A stretch of 64,000 nucleotides of DNA from Mycobacterium sp. 4858 (GCF_900240975.1 NZ_LT968776.1:372001-436000); one strand, 5' to 3'; positions 50,963 to 61,711 are shown, counted from the first letter of the stretch. Notes: a model not told the origin generated them from the sequence alone. Program-made: numbers and translations.

Positions 50963-51667
50963 GTGAGGGCTGACGAAGAGCGTGGCGGCATCACCGCGGT
51001 CGGCCAGGACTACCTTAAGGCCATCTGGAACGCCCAGGAGTGGTCCCCCAAGGACGCGCCACAAAAGGTCAGCACCAAGATGCTCGCCGAGAAGATCGGG
51101 GTGTCGGCCAGTACGGCCTCGGAGTCCATCCGCAAGCTCGCCGAGCAGGGCCTGGTCGACCACGAGAAATACGGGGCCGTGACCCTGACCGAGGCGGGCC
51201 GGCGGGCGGCGCTGGCGATGGTGCGCCGGCACCGGCTGCTGGAGACCTTCCTGGTGAACGAGCTCGGTTACGGCTGGGACGAGGTACACGACGAGGCCGA
51301 GGTGCTCGAACACGCGGTGTCGGATCGGCTGGTGGCCCGCATCGACGCCAAGCTGGGGTTCCCGCAGCGCGACCCCCACGGGGACCCGATCCCAGCCTCG
51401 GACGGGCAGGTGCCCACCCCGCCGGCGCGGCAGCTGTGGGCGTGCGGCGACGGGGACACCGGAACCGTGGCCCGCATCTCCGACGCCGACCCGGAGATGC
51501 TGCGCTATTTCGCCGATGTCGGCATCAACCTCGACTCGCGACTGCGGGTCCTGACCCGTCGGGAGTTCGCCGGCATGATCTCGGTGGCGATCGCATCCGG
51601 CGACGGAGTCGAGACGACGGTCGACCTGGGCAGCCCGGCCGCCCGGGCGATCTGGGTGGTGGGCTAG
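50963..51667 (+). CDS. sirR: DtxR family metal-dependent repressor SirR/MntR
   Basis: 234 residues from the GTG at 50963 (VRADEERGGITAVGQDYLKAIW), which matches the Rv2788 start; the repeat upstream offers in-frame GTGs at 50915, 50927, 50939 and 50951, adding up to 16 residues of VRVV/VRIV. The N-terminal winged helix (KVSTKMLAEKIGVSASTASESIRKLAEQGLV), the dimerisation/metal domain with RRHRLLETFLVNELGY and HDEAEVLEHAVSD, and a C-terminal SH3-like domain are present. It should sense manganese or iron and shut off transport genes. Confidence 0.92.
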   Translation: MRADEERGGITAVGQDYLKAIWNAQEWSPKDAPQKVSTKMLAEKIGVSASTASESIRKLAEQGLVDHEKYGAVTLTEAGRRAALAMVRRHRLLETFLVNELGYGWDEVHDEAEVLEHAVSDRLVARIDAKLGFPQRDPHGDPIPASDGQVPTPPARQLWACGDGDTGTVARISDADPEMLRYFADVGINLDSRLRVLTRREFAGMISVAIASGDGVETTVDLGSPAARAIWVVG

Positions 51668-51684
51668 CCCAGGGGCCGGCGCCG

Positions 51685-52875
51685 CTAGCGCTCGGCGCGC
51701 TGGTAGGCGGTGACGACGGCCGCGCCACCCAGCCCGATGTTGTGTTGCAGTGCGGCGCTGACGTTGTCGACCTGCCGCTTGTCGGCGGTGCCCCGCAGCT
51801 GCCACGTCAGCTCGGCGCACTGCGCCAGGCCCGTCGCACCCAGCGGGTGGCCCTTGGAGATCAGCCCGCCGGACGGATTGACCACCCACCGCCCGCCGTA
51901 GGTGGTGTCGCCGTTGTCGATCAGCTTGGGCGCCTCGCCCGGGGCGCACAGGCCCAGCGCCTCGTAGAGCAGCAGCTCGTTGGCCGAGAAGCAGTCGTGC
52001 AGCTCGATCACCTGGAAGTCTTCGGGCCCCAACCCGGACTGCTGGTAAACCTGTTGCGCCGCTTGGACATTCATGTCGTAGCCGATCAGGTTCTTGGCGC
52101 TTCCGTCGAAGGTGGACTCGAAGTCGGTGGTCATGGCCTGACCGACGATCTCCACCGCCTGGGCGGCCAACCCGTGGCTGTCGACGAAGCCCTCCGAGGC
52201 CAGGATCGCCGCGCCGGAACCGTCGGACGTCGGCGAGCACTGCAGCTTGGTGAGCGGGTCGGAGATCATCCGTGCGGCCAGGATGTCCTCCAGCGTGTAG
52301 GAGTCCTGGAACTGCGCGAACGGGTTGTTGACGGAGTGCTTGTGGTTCTTGTAGCCGATCTTGGCGAAATGCTCCGCGGTGCTGCCGTATTGCCTCATGT
52401 GCTCGCGGCCGGCGGCGCCGAACATCCACGGCGCGACGGGCATCGCGAACTCGTCGATCGCGGCCATCGCCTTGACGTGCTTGCCCATCGGCGATTCGCG
52501 GTCCTGGGCGCCCCCACCCAGCGAGCCGGGCTGCATCTTCTCGAAGCCGAGCGCGAGGGCGCAGTCGACGATCCCGCCGCGGATGGCCTGGGCCGCCAGG
52601 AAGAGCGCGGTCGAACCGGTCGAGCAGTTGTTGTTGACGTTGACGATCGGAATGCCGGTCATACCCAGCTCGTAGAGCGCCCGCTGCCCGGACGTCGAAT
52701 CGCCGGCGACATAACCGACGTAGCCCTGCTGCACCTCGCGGTAGTCGATGCCGGCGTCGGCCAGCGCGTTGGTTCCGGACTCGCGCGCCATGTCGGGGTA
52801 GTCCCAGCCCTCGCGGCGGCCCGGCTTCTCGAATTTCGTCATGCCGACGCCGACGACGTAAACCTTGTTGGACAT
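51685..52875 (-). CDS. ltp1: Thiolase-family lipid-transfer protein (Ltp1-like)
   Basis: 396 residues of the SCP-x/thiolase type: the active-site cysteine is near residue 84 ([18 protein letters not shown]), and [20 protein letters not shown] carries the catalytic histidine near the C-terminus. It corresponds to Rv2790c and probably cleaves or condenses beta-ketoacyl-CoA esters in sterol or lipid breakdown. fadE21, which lies between sirR and ltp1 in M. tuberculosis, is absent here. Confidence 0.9.
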   Translation of the reverse strand: MSNKVYVVGVGMTKFEKPGRREGWDYPDMARESGTNALADAGIDYREVQQGYVGYVAGDSTSGQRALYELGMTGIPIVNVNNNCSTGSTALFLAAQAIRGGIVDCALALGFEKMQPGSLGGGAQDRESPMGKHVKAMAAIDEFAMPVAPWMFGAAGREHMRQYGSTAEHFAKIGYKNHKHSVNNPFAQFQDSYTLEDILAARMISDPLTKLQCSPTSDGSGAAILASEGFVDSHGLAAQAVEIVGQAMTTDFESTFDGSAKNLIGYDMNVQAAQQVYQQSGLGPEDFQVIELHDCFSANELLLYEALGLCAPGEAPKLIDNGDTTYGGRWVVNPSGGLISKGHPLGATGLAQCAELTWQLRGTADKRQVDNVSAALQHNIGLGGAAVVTAYQRAER

Positions 52876-52913
52876 CGTTGTCCCCTTTCCGACGGTACCG
52901 ATTTCGGGTCAGC

Positions 52914-53808
52914 CTATTCCTCGAGCGTCGCCGGGCGGATCACGACCACCGACCTGGTGCGCGCGCCCTCGTCGCGCAGCAGCGCGATGACCCGCCCGTC
53001 GGCGTCGCAGGCGGCATAGACGCCCTGGATGCCGGCCGGGACAAGCGGCCGCCCGTTGGCGGTCGCGTCCGCCTCCTCGGCGGTCAGGTCGCGGCGCGCA
53101 AAGTTCAGCAGGCACGCCTCGTCCAGCGTCAGCGACAGGCCGGGCCGGTCGGCCAGGTCGTCGAGCGAGCGGGCCTGGTCCAGCGTGAAGCGACCGACGC
53201 GGGTGCGCCGCAACGCCGTCAGATTGGTATAAGGTGCAGGCGCGGGCCGCCCCGCGAACGTAGGTCCCCGACGAGCAGTCCACCTCCACGTCCACGTCGA
53301 CGAACTCACCGGCGGGCCGGACGTCGAGCACCTCGAACCGGTCGATGCGCACCGGCCGGGCCGCGAGCTCGACGGCCTGGCCCTCGCGCACCAGCCGGTA
53401 GGCGCGGCGGCCGTCCACCTTGATGGCGCTGACCGCCGACGGCACCTGCTCGATGTCGCCGCACAGGCCCGCGACCGCGGCGTCGATCGCCTCCCGAGTC
53501 AGGTGCGCGGCCGAAACACTGTGCAGCACTTCGCCTTCGGCGTCCTCGGTGGACGTCGTCTGGCCGAGCCGGACGGTGGCGGCGTAGGACTTGGATGCCG
53601 CCGTCAACAGGCCCAGGATCTTGGTGGCGCGGTCGATGCCGATCACCAGCACGCCGGTGGCCATCGGGTCCAGCGTTCCCGCGTGTCCCACCCTGCGGGT
53701 GGAGAAGATGCGCCGGCAGCGCCCGACCACGTCGTGGCTGGTCATCCCGGCCGGCTTGTCGACGAGGACTAGTCCCGGACCGATCCCCGGGCCGCTGCTG
53801 GAGGTCAT
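52914..53808 (-). pseudogene. truB: tRNA pseudouridine(55) synthase gene, frame-disrupted
   Basis: Start ATG at 53808, overlapping the pptT stop (ATGA). About 181 codons read normally ([17 protein letters not shown], then [16 protein letters not shown] with the catalytic aspartate, then CSSGTYVR). Near 53230-53262 the sequence departs from the family: 31 bases, including an odd AT-rich TTATACCAAT, replace about 45 expected bases. The end ([20 protein letters not shown] to RPATLEE) continues in another frame. Net change is two bases modulo three. A mis-assembled or badly read GC-rich stretch is the simplest explanation; a true lesion would cut off the C-terminal third. Confidence 0.85.
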
Positions 53809-54485
53809 AGCACGATGGCGGTCAGCACCAGCCCCCGCTCCACCGACCACCGGCCCCTCAGCGCGGTCAGCGGCGGGCCGTCGAGCGCCCGCCCGTCGAT
53901 CAGGATCTTGGACACGAAGACCCCGGAGGTGCACCCGTCGGGCGGGTCGAGGTCGAGCACGATGTGGGCGTCCTCGAAACCCAGCCAGCGCTTGGTCAGC
54001 GGGAACCACGCCTTGTACGTTGCTTCCTTGGCGCAGAACAGGATTCGATCCCAATGCAGGCCCTCGGGCAGCGTGGCCATCTCGTGCCGCTCCTCCGGCA
54101 GGCTGATCGCGTTCAGTACACCGTCGGGCAACACGTCGTGGGGTTCGGCGTCGATGCCCACCGAGCGCACCGCTTCGGCGCGACCCACGACCGCACCGCG
54201 ATAGCCCGTGCAATGGGTGAGACTGCCCACCACGCCGTCGGGCCAGCAGGGTTCGCCCTTGTCGCCCTTGAGGATCGGCACCGGCGGCAGGCCGAGCTCG
54301 CCCAGCGCGACCCGCGCGCAGTGCCGCACGGTGACGAACTCGTTGCGGCGCTTGGCCACCGACCTCGCGATCAGCGGCTCCTCTTCGGGCAGCGGCACGA
54401 GGCCGGGCGGATCGGTGTACACCTCCGCGTAGGCCAGGCCGTCCGATGCCGGCAGCACCGAGGAAACCAGCATGTCCTCGGTCAT
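53805..54485 (-). CDS. pptT: 4'-phosphopantetheinyl transferase PptT
   Basis: 226 residues. It transfers phosphopantetheine from CoA to carrier domains of polyketide synthases, peptide synthetases and fatty acid synthase, essential for mycolate and siderophore synthesis in mycobacteria. Motifs: [24 protein letters not shown] (magnesium site) and [16 protein letters not shown]. The ATG overlaps the stop of the metallophosphoesterase gene (ATGA), and its own stop overlaps truB. It corresponds to Rv2794c. Confidence 0.95.
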   Translation of the reverse strand: MTEDMLVSSVLPASDGLAYAEVYTDPPGLVPLPEEEPLIARSVAKRRNEFVTVRHCARVALGELGLPPVPILKGDKGEPCWPDGVVGSLTHCTGYRGAVVGRAEAVRSVGIDAEPHDVLPDGVLNAISLPEERHEMATLPEGLHWDRILFCAKEATYKAWFPLTKRWLGFEDAHIVLDLDPPDGCTSGVFVSKILIDGRALDGPPLTALRGRWSVERGLVLTAIVL

Positions 54486-55459
54486 CGTGATTGCCGCTGC
54501 CGCAACCGTTCCCGGAACTGCGCGGCCTGCTGCCGCATCTCGGGTGTGATCTCGAAGTGACCGCCGAAGTCGTTGAGGTATCCGGGCGCGTACTCCGGAT
54601 CCGGCAGCACCTGGCGCAGCCAGTGGTGCGGCTTGCGGCGCCGCCACTCCCGCGGGTAGCCCACCGACACCTCCTCGAAGCGCACGTCGTCGTACCAGGT
54701 GGTGCGGGGAATGTGCAGGTGACCGTAGACCGAGCAGACCGCGTTGTAGCGGGTATGCCAGTCGGCGGTCTTGGTGGTTCCGCACCACAGCGCGAATTCC
54801 GGGTAGAACAACGCGTCGCAGGGGTCACGGACCAGCGGGAAATGGTTCACCAGGACGGTCGGTGTCATCCAGTCGAGTTTCTCGAGACGGGCGCGGGTGG
54901 TGGCCAGGCGCTCCCGGCACCAGGCCTCCCGGGTGGGGTAGGGCTCGGGCGACAGCAGGAATTCGTCGGTGGCGACCACGTTGCGCTCCCGCGCGATGGT
55001 CAGGCCCTCGGCTTTGCTGGCCGCGCCCTCGGGCAAGAAGCTGTAGTCGTACAGCAGGAACATCGGCACGATGGTCGCCGGTCCCCCGCGCTCGGTCCAC
55101 ACCGGAAAGGGATGCTCGGGCGTGACGATGCCCATCTCGTCGCACATGTTGACCAGGTAGTCGTAGCGGGCCTTGCCGAAGATCTGCACCGGATCGCGCG
55201 TCGTGGTCCACAACTCGTGGTTGCCCGGGACCCAGATCACCTTGGCGAAGCGGCGGCGCAGCAGGTCGAGTGCCCAACGGATCTCGTCGGTGCGTTCGGC
55301 GACGTCACCGGCCACGATCAGCCAGTCGTCCGGCGAGGACGGGTGCAGCGACTCGGTGACCGGCTTGTTGCCGAGGTGGCCGGTGTGCAGATCGGAGACG
55401 GCCCACAGCGTCGGTTGCCCGCTGTTCGTCGATTGGTTGTCCGAGTTTTGACCAGCCAC
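54482..55459 (-). CDS. Metallophosphoesterase (PptH-like)
   Basis: 325 residues from the GTG at 55459 ([30 protein letters not shown]). Metal-site blocks are in order: [31 protein letters not shown] and YGHLHIP. It is the counterpart of Rv2795c. That protein, PptH, removes phosphopantetheine from carrier proteins and opposes PptT; this is recalled from the literature. Tight coupling to pptT supports the same opposing pair here. Confidence 0.92.
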   Translation of the reverse strand: MAGQNSDNQSTNSGQPTLWAVSDLHTGHLGNKPVTESLHPSSPDDWLIVAGDVAERTDEIRWALDLLRRRFAKVIWVPGNHELWTTTRDPVQIFGKARYDYLVNMCDEMGIVTPEHPFPVWTERGGPATIVPMFLLYDYSFLPEGAASKAEGLTIARERNVVATDEFLLSPEPYPTREAWCRERLATTRARLEKLDWMTPTVLVNHFPLVRDPCDALFYPEFALWCGTTKTADWHTRYNAVCSVYGHLHIPRTTWYDDVRFEEVSVGYPREWRRRKPHHWLRQVLPDPEYAPGYLNDFGGHFEITPEMRQQAAQFRERLRQRQSR

Positions 55460-55606
55460 GATTAACCAGACTAATGACCCGCGGCCGCGGGCCGGCCGGG
55501 ACCGGCCCTTGCCCGTGGCATTAGAACGTGTTCTTGTTTGTCTGTGGCCGTGGCGGGGCGACTTGTACACTCCCGGGCAAGGGCCGCCGGGCCGTCAGGG
55601 GGTGTC

Positions 55607-56191
55607 GTGTTCGCCAAGGTGCGTCTGATCGGGGCGGTCGGTGCCCTCGTCGCCGCGGCCGTAGCCGGCTCGGTCGGCTGGCAGGGCGCCGCGCCGGGGC
55701 CGGCGGGGGCCGGGCGCGTGGAACTGCGCTCGACCGCGGCGCCGATGGAAACCACCATGAAGAGCCCGATCGTGGCGACCACCGACCCGCGGCCGTTCGA
55801 CGCGTGCGAGGACATCCCGTTCGACGCGGTGCAGCGGCTCGGGTTGGCCTTCACCCCGCCCGAGCACGAAGACGGCCTGCGCTGCCACTTCGACGCGGGT
55901 AACTACCAGCTGGCCGTCGAGCCCATCATCTGGCGCACCTACGAGGAGACGCTGCCGCCCGACGCCGTGGAGACCACCATCGCGGGCCACCGCGCCGCGC
56001 AGTACTGGGTGCTCAAGCCGACGTATCACAACAGCTACTGGTATTACTCCTGCATGGTCGTGTTCAAGACCAGCTACGGGGTGCTGCAGCAGGCGCTCTA
56101 CTACTCGACGGTCTACTCCAATCCCGAGGTGGACTGCATGTCCACCGACCTGCAGCGCGCCAACGACCTCGCGCCGTACTACAAGTTCTGA
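55607..56191 (+). CDS. Exported DUF3558-type protein (LppV-like, without lipobox)
   Basis: 194 residues. VFAKVRLIGAVGALVAAAVAGSVGW is a signal or anchor segment, and no cysteine is placed for a lipobox, in contrast to LppV (Rv2796c), which lies here in M. tuberculosis. The mature part has RPFDACEDIPFDAVQRLGLAF, GLRCHFDAGNYQLAV, CMVVFKTSYGVLQQALYYS and EVDCMSTDLQRANDLAPYYKF, with four conserved cysteines. The GTG at 55607 was chosen. A -10-like TACACT is at 55565-55570. Function unknown; probably cell-envelope. Confidence 0.8.
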   Translation: MFAKVRLIGAVGALVAAAVAGSVGWQGAAPGPAGAGRVELRSTAAPMETTMKSPIVATTDPRPFDACEDIPFDAVQRLGLAFTPPEHEDGLRCHFDAGNYQLAVEPIIWRTYEETLPPDAVETTIAGHRAAQYWVLKPTYHNSYWYYSCMVVFKTSYGVLQQALYYSTVYSNPEVDCMSTDLQRANDLAPYYKF

Positions 56192-56218
56192 AGGCGGGCC
56201 GGGCCTTAACCTGGCACC

Positions 56219-57961
56219 GTGAGTATCACCTCGACGCGAGCCGCCCAGCCCACGCTGCACACCGTGCGACACCTCGGCGCCAAGGCGGCCGGGCGGCTGC
56301 TGCGCCTGCCGCCGGCGACCGCCGAGTACACCGTGCGGCGAGTCCGGGTGCCCATGCGCGACGGCGTCGACCTGGTGGCCGATCACTACGCGCCGAACAC
56401 CGCGCCGGCCGCGGGCACTCTGCTGGTCCGCGGGCCGTACGGGCGCGCGTTTCCGTTCTCCCTGCTGTTCGGCGCGCTGTACGCGGCGCGGGGCTACCAC
56501 GTCCTGCTGCAGAGCGTCCGGGGCACGTTCGGCTCGGGCGGGGATTTCGAGCCGATGGCCAACGAGGTCGCCGACGGCGCCGACACGGTGGCCTGGCTGC
56601 GCGAGCAGCCCTGGTTCACCGGCCGGTTCGCCACCATCGGGATGTCGTACCTGGGGTTCACCCAGTGGGCGCTGCTGCAGGATCCGCCCCCGGAGCTGGC
56701 CGCTGCGGTCATCACGGTGGGGCCGCACGATTTCAACGCGTCCGTGTGGGGCACCGGCTCGTTCGCCATCAACGACTTTCTGGGGTGGAGCGACATGGTC
56801 GCCCATCAGGAGGACCCGGTGCGCGCCCGGTCGGCGCTGCGCCAGCTGCAGAACCGGAACCGGGTGACGCGGGCGGCGCTCGGGCTGCCGGTGGGTGACA
56901 CGGCCCGGGCACTGCTCGGCGCCGGCGCACCGTGGTTCGAGTCGTGGGTCGAGCACACCGACCCGAGCGATCCGTTCTGGGATGCGCTGCGCTGCGGCGA
57001 CGCGCTGGACCGCGTCGACGTGCCCGTCCTGCTGATCGGCGGTTGGCAGGACATCTTCGTCAGGCAGACGTTGCAGCAGTACGCGCACCTGCGGGCCCGG
57101 GGCGTCGACGTCGCGCTCACCATGGGCCCGTGGACGCACACCCAGATACTCACGACTGGGCTGAGCACCTGCCTGCGGGAGTCACTGGATTGGCTGGACA
57201 CCCACCTCGGTGGCGCCCCCGGCCCGCACCGGCCCAGCCGGGTCCGCGCCTACGTCACGGGGCAGGGCTGGCGCAACGCGGCCGACTGGCCGCCGGCCAC
57301 CACCGAGCGCGCGCTGTATCTGCGCCCCGGCGGTCACCTGGGTGAGACCGCGCCGACGGACCTGACCCGGTTGGCGCCGGCGACCTTCCGCTACGACCCG
57401 GCCCACCCGACGCCCACCACCGGCGGCCCCCTGCTGTCGCCGAACGGCGGCTACCGCGACGACAGCCGGCTCGCGGCGCGCGACGACGTGCTGGCCTTCA
57501 CCAGCCTGACCCTCACGCAGGACCTCTGCATCTACGGCAGCCCGGTCGTCGAGCTGGCGCACGGCGCGGACACCCCGCATGTCGACCTGTTCGTGCGGGT
57601 GAGCGAGGTCGACGCCAGGGGTCGGTCGACCAACGTCAGCGACGGCTACCGGCGGCTGGACACCCCTGCCAAGAACCCGGCCAAGAACCCGGCCAAGAAC
57701 TCGAAGAAGACGGTCCGCGTCGAGCTTGACGGCATCGCCCACCGCTTCCGCGCCGGCTCACGCATCCGCGTGCTGATCGCCGGCAGCTGGTTTCCGCGCT
57801 ACGCCCGCAACCTGGGCACCGATGAGCCGATCCTGACGGGACGGCAGTCCAGGCCGGCCACCCACACGGTGCGGTACGGACGCTCCCGGTTGCTGCTGCC
57901 CGTCGGGCCGCCGGACCTGTCAGCCAACGGCGCCGCGGACGCGCGCGGCGACCTCGGCTAG
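56219..57961 (+). CDS. CocE/NonD family hydrolase
   Basis: 580 residues, X-Pro dipeptidyl-peptidase-like. The N-terminal alpha/beta hydrolase part has VPMRDGVDLVADHYAP, QSVRGTFGSGGDF and the serine elbow IGMSYLGF near residue 142. The acid and histidine are in GGWQDIF and GPWTH. The C-terminal jelly-roll ends PVGPPDLS. It corresponds to Rv2800. A run of three PAKN-like units near residue 484 is an unusual low-complexity loop. Start ATG/GTG at 56219. Its end overlaps the DUF1802 gene by 42 bases, convergent. Confidence 0.9.
   Translation: MSITSTRAAQPTLHTVRHLGAKAAGRLLRLPPATAEYTVRRVRVPMRDGVDLVADHYAPNTAPAAGTLLVRGPYGRAFPFSLLFGALYAARGYHVLLQSVRGTFGSGGDFEPMANEVADGADTVAWLREQPWFTGRFATIGMSYLGFTQWALLQDPPPELAAAVITVGPHDFNASVWGTGSFAINDFLGWSDMVAHQEDPVRARSALRQLQNRNRVTRAALGLPVGDTARALLGAGAPWFESWVEHTDPSDPFWDALRCGDALDRVDVPVLLIGGWQDIFVRQTLQQYAHLRARGVDVALTMGPWTHTQILTTGLSTCLRESLDWLDTHLGGAPGPHRPSRVRAYVTGQGWRNAADWPPATTERALYLRPGGHLGETAPTDLTRLAPATFRYDPAHPTPTTGGPLLSPNGGYRDDSRLAARDDVLAFTSLTLTQDLCIYGSPVVELAHGADTPHVDLFVRVSEVDARGRSTNVSDGYRRLDTPAKNPAKNPAKNSKKTVRVELDGIAHRFRAGSRIRVLIAGSWFPRYARNLGTDEPILTGRQSRPATHTVRYGRSRLLLPVGPPDLSANGAADARGDLG
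57668..57703 (+). repeat. 12-bp coding repeat in the CocE-type hydrolase
   Basis: GCCAAGAACCCG occurs at 57668 and 57680, with GCCAAGAACTCG at 57692. It encodes AKNP-AKNP-AKNS in a surface loop of the C-terminal domain and does not change the frame. Confidence 0.85.
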
Positions 57962-58480
57962 CGCGGCTTCGTCCAGCACCGGCGGTGCCACCGGCGCGCG
58001 CACCGGCAGCTCCACCCAGCTCTTGCAGCCGCCGTACTCGGGCGTCCGGGTGATCTCCACCGGCTTCCTCAGCGGGTGCACGGCTACCACCAGCACGGCC
58101 AGCTTGCGCTTGGGCCGGAAGTCGAGCCGGTCGGCCCGCACCGACTCGGCGGTCCAGATATGCAGGTCCTCGATCGCCGCCAGGCCCTCCGGCCGGTTGA
58201 CCTCCACGGCCGCAACGACTTTCGCGGCCGCCCGGATCACCAGACGGTCCTCGGTGCTGTCGGCGGCCGCCCCGTCGAGCAGATCGCGATGCTCGGGCCG
58301 GACGCGCTCGCGGTGGCTGTGCGCGACGGTCGGGAACAGCAGGAACTCGCGGGCGGCCAGGTCGAACCGTTTCTCCCCGATGCCGCCCTTGCGCAGCAGC
58401 ACCCGCTGGCGGCCGTCGAGCAGGGCGTGCACGGCGGCGCTCCACTCCTTGAGCGCGGGCATGGTCGCGGTGATGGTCAT
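57920..58480 (-). CDS. DUF1802 family protein
   Basis: 186 residues: MPALKEWSAAVHALLDGRQRVLLRKGGIGEKRFDLAAREFLLFPTVAHS is the DUF1802 opening, and the C-terminal half has LHIWTAESVRADRLDFRPKRKLAVLVVAVHPLRKPV. No function is known. The ATG at 58480 is one of three ATGs created by the 17-bp repeat at its start, and only this one continues into the gene. It is coupled to the upstream DUF2277 gene through the repeat. Confidence 0.83.
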   Translation of the reverse strand: MTITATMPALKEWSAAVHALLDGRQRVLLRKGGIGEKRFDLAAREFLLFPTVAHSHRERVRPEHRDLLDGAAADSTEDRLVIRAAAKVVAAVEVNRPEGLAAIEDLHIWTAESVRADRLDFRPKRKLAVLVVAVHPLRKPVEITRTPEYGGCKSWVELPVRAPVAPPVLDEAALAEVAARVRGAVG

Positions 58481-58524
58481 GTCGCGGTGTTGGTCATGTC
58501 GCGGTGATGGTCATGTCGCGCTGG
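58474..58524 (-). repeat. 17-bp repeat triplicating an ATGA stop/start junction, with two minicistrons
   Basis: Units of TGGTCATGTCGCGGTGT type start at 58474, 58491 and 58508. On the minus strand each gives an ATGA. The DUF2277 stop (58511-58513) overlaps ATG 58514, which opens MTITAT-stop (58494-58514). That stop overlaps ATG 58497, which opens MTNTAT-stop (58477-58497). That stop overlaps ATG 58480, the start of the DUF1802 gene. Before duplication the two genes would have overlapped by a single ATGA. Confidence 0.92.
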
Positions 58525-58822
58525 CCGCCATCACGCCCCGGCCAGTCGGGCGATCACGCCCCCCGCGAGCGGGTGGTACCCCCACGGGCCGGCGCAGCGG
58601 CGGGACGGTCTTGGGCGGCTGTCGCCGCGCGGGCAGCGCCGCGAGCAACCGCGTCGTCGTCTCGGTGACCTCGGCGACGGCCGCCTCGAAGGCTTCGGCG
58701 TTGGCCCCGGTGGGTCGGGTGATCCCGCTGACCTTGCGCACGTACTGGCGCGCCGCCGCCGCGATCTCCTCGGGCGTGGCCGCCGGTTCAAGGCCGCGCA
58801 GCTCGGTGATGTTCCTGCACAT
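58511..58822 (-). CDS. DUF2277 family protein
   Basis: 103 residues. MCRNITELRGLEPAATPEEIAAAARQYVRKVSGITRP is the unmistakable family start, and EAAVAEVTETTTRLLAALP continues the helical domain. After PPKTVPPLRRP the tail (VGVPPARGG to the end) does not look like the family; another frame there reads GVIARLAGA-stop, which is closer to what I would expect, so a small indel near 58560-58590 is possible. Function unknown. Upstream of and coupled to the DUF1802 gene. Confidence 0.82.
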   Translation of the reverse strand: MCRNITELRGLEPAATPEEIAAAARQYVRKVSGITRPTGANAEAFEAAVAEVTETTTRLLAALPARRQPPKTVPPLRRPVGVPPARGGRDRPTGRGVMAASAT

Positions 58823-58865
58823 GCCTCAACGATAGGCGGGGCACCCGACCCTTTACGGTGATCTC

Positions 58866-59615
58866 ATGACCGACGACATCCTGCTGATCGACACCGACGA
58901 GCGGGTGCGCACCCTGACCCTCAACCGGCCGCAATCCCGCAACGCGCTGTCCTCGGCGCTGCGGGACCGGTTCTTCGGGGCCCTGGCCGACGCGGAAACC
59001 GACGACGCCGTCGACGTCGTCATCGTCACCGGCACCGACCCGGTGTTCTGCGCGGGACTCGATCTCAAGGAGTTGGGCGGTTCCTCGGCGCTTCCGGACA
59101 TCTCCCCGCGCTGGCCGGCGCTGAGCAAGCCGGTCATCGGCGCGATCAACGGGGCCGCCGTGACCGGCGGGCTGGAGCTGGCCCTGTACTGCGACATCCT
59201 GATCGCCTCGGAGAACGCCCGGTTCGCCGACACCCACGCCCGGGTGGGCCTGCTGCCCACCTGGGGGCTGAGCGTGCGGCTGCCGCAGAAGGTGGGCGTC
59301 GGGCTGGCCCGGCGGATGAGCATGACCGGGGACTATCTGTCGGCCACGGACGCGCTGCGCGCCGGGTTGGTGACCGAGGTGGTGCCGCACGACCAGCTGT
59401 TGGCCACCGCCCGCGGGGTGGCGGCGTCGATCGTCGGCAACAACCAGGACGCGGTGCGCGCGCTGCTGGCGTCCTATCACCGGATCGACGATGCGCAGAC
59501 CAGCGCGGGGCTGTGGCTCGAAGCGACGGCGGCCCGCCAGTTCCGCACCAGCGGCGACGACATCGCCGCCAACCGCGAGGCGGTGCTGCAGCGGGGGCGG
59601 GCCCAGGTCCGGTAG
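58866..59615 (+). CDS. echA16: Enoyl-CoA hydratase/isomerase EchA16
   Basis: 249 residues of the crotonase fold: LNRPQSRNALSSALRDRFF at the start, VIVTGTDPVFCAGLDLKEL for the first oxyanion loop near residue 62, and AAVTGGLELALYCDILIASENARFADTHARVGLLP for the second, with the catalytic region near 110-130. It hydrates or isomerises enoyl-CoA. It corresponds to Rv2831. The ATG follows a weak site 7 bases away. Confidence 0.92.
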   Translation: MTDDILLIDTDERVRTLTLNRPQSRNALSSALRDRFFGALADAETDDAVDVVIVTGTDPVFCAGLDLKELGGSSALPDISPRWPALSKPVIGAINGAAVTGGLELALYCDILIASENARFADTHARVGLLPTWGLSVRLPQKVGVGLARRMSMTGDYLSATDALRAGLVTEVVPHDQLLATARGVAASIVGNNQDAVRALLASYHRIDDAQTSAGLWLEATAARQFRTSGDDIAANREAVLQRGRAQVR

Positions 59616-59664
59616 GCGCGGCGGTCCGGCCCCGCCGGTCGCGGGCAACCAATACGATCAGCTG

Positions 59665-60246
59665 ATGCGTGCTGTCGTCGATGTCATCGTGAGGGTGTTC
59701 GCGGGCGCCGTGACGCTCGCGGTGGCCGCGATCGCGGGACTCGCACCGCGTGCGGCCGCCCTGCCGCCGCCGGGATTTCCCAACCTGGACGGCTTCGCGC
59801 CCGTCCCGGCGGACGGCTTTGTGACCAGCACCGGTCCGGGAACTGCGCCCCGGATCAGTTTCTCCACCCCCTACACCCTGGTGTGCGACTTCTACGGCGG
59901 CCCGGCACCGGCGCCGCAGCCGTCACAGGACATCAAGTGCAAGGGCGACATGCCCGGCATCGACGACGTCCCCGTACTGGGCGGACGCCCGCACCCGGGT
60001 GATTGCCTGGTGGGTTCGGCCGAGTTCAAGGGGCCCGGCTACCAGTTGAGCCGCATGTCCTACGGCGGCTGCGACGGCAGCCCGGCCGCCCTGCCGCCGG
60101 CCGGCAAGTTGTTGAGCGCGGGCCAGAAGTTGACCTACCTGAACGTCACGTGCGCCGTCGGCGCCGACAACCTGGTCGCCTGCCTGGACACCACCAGCGG
60201 GGACCACGGGTTCGTGCTGCAACGCTCCGGCAGCTGGGCTTTCTAG
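59665..60246 (+). CDS. Exported protein of unknown function
   Basis: 193 residues. MRAVVDVIVRVFAGAVTLAVAAIAGLAPRAAA is a signal peptide with cleavage near AAA-LPP. The mature part begins PPGFPNLDGFAPVPADGFVTST and carries six cysteines (VCDFYGG, IKCKGD, GDCLVG, GGCDG, VTCAVG, ACLDT), suggesting a disulfide-bonded domain. The ending GDHGFVLQRSGSWAF resembles other small secreted mycobacterial proteins. I do not recognise a named domain. Convergent with the DHH gene. Confidence 0.8.
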   Translation: MRAVVDVIVRVFAGAVTLAVAAIAGLAPRAAALPPPGFPNLDGFAPVPADGFVTSTGPGTAPRISFSTPYTLVCDFYGGPAPAPQPSQDIKCKGDMPGIDDVPVLGGRPHPGDCLVGSAEFKGPGYQLSRMSYGGCDGSPAALPPAGKLLSAGQKLTYLNVTCAVGADNLVACLDTTSGDHGFVLQRSGSWAF

Positions 60247-60252
60247 CCTGTT

Positions 60253-61710
<1,458 letters not shown>

Positions 61711-61711
<1 letters not shown>

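Noticed and set aside
50105..52429. 774-codon minus-strand frame spanning sirR and ltp1
   Set aside because: It is a fusion of shadow sequence with the genuine N-terminal part of ribF; only the portion from 50800 is real.
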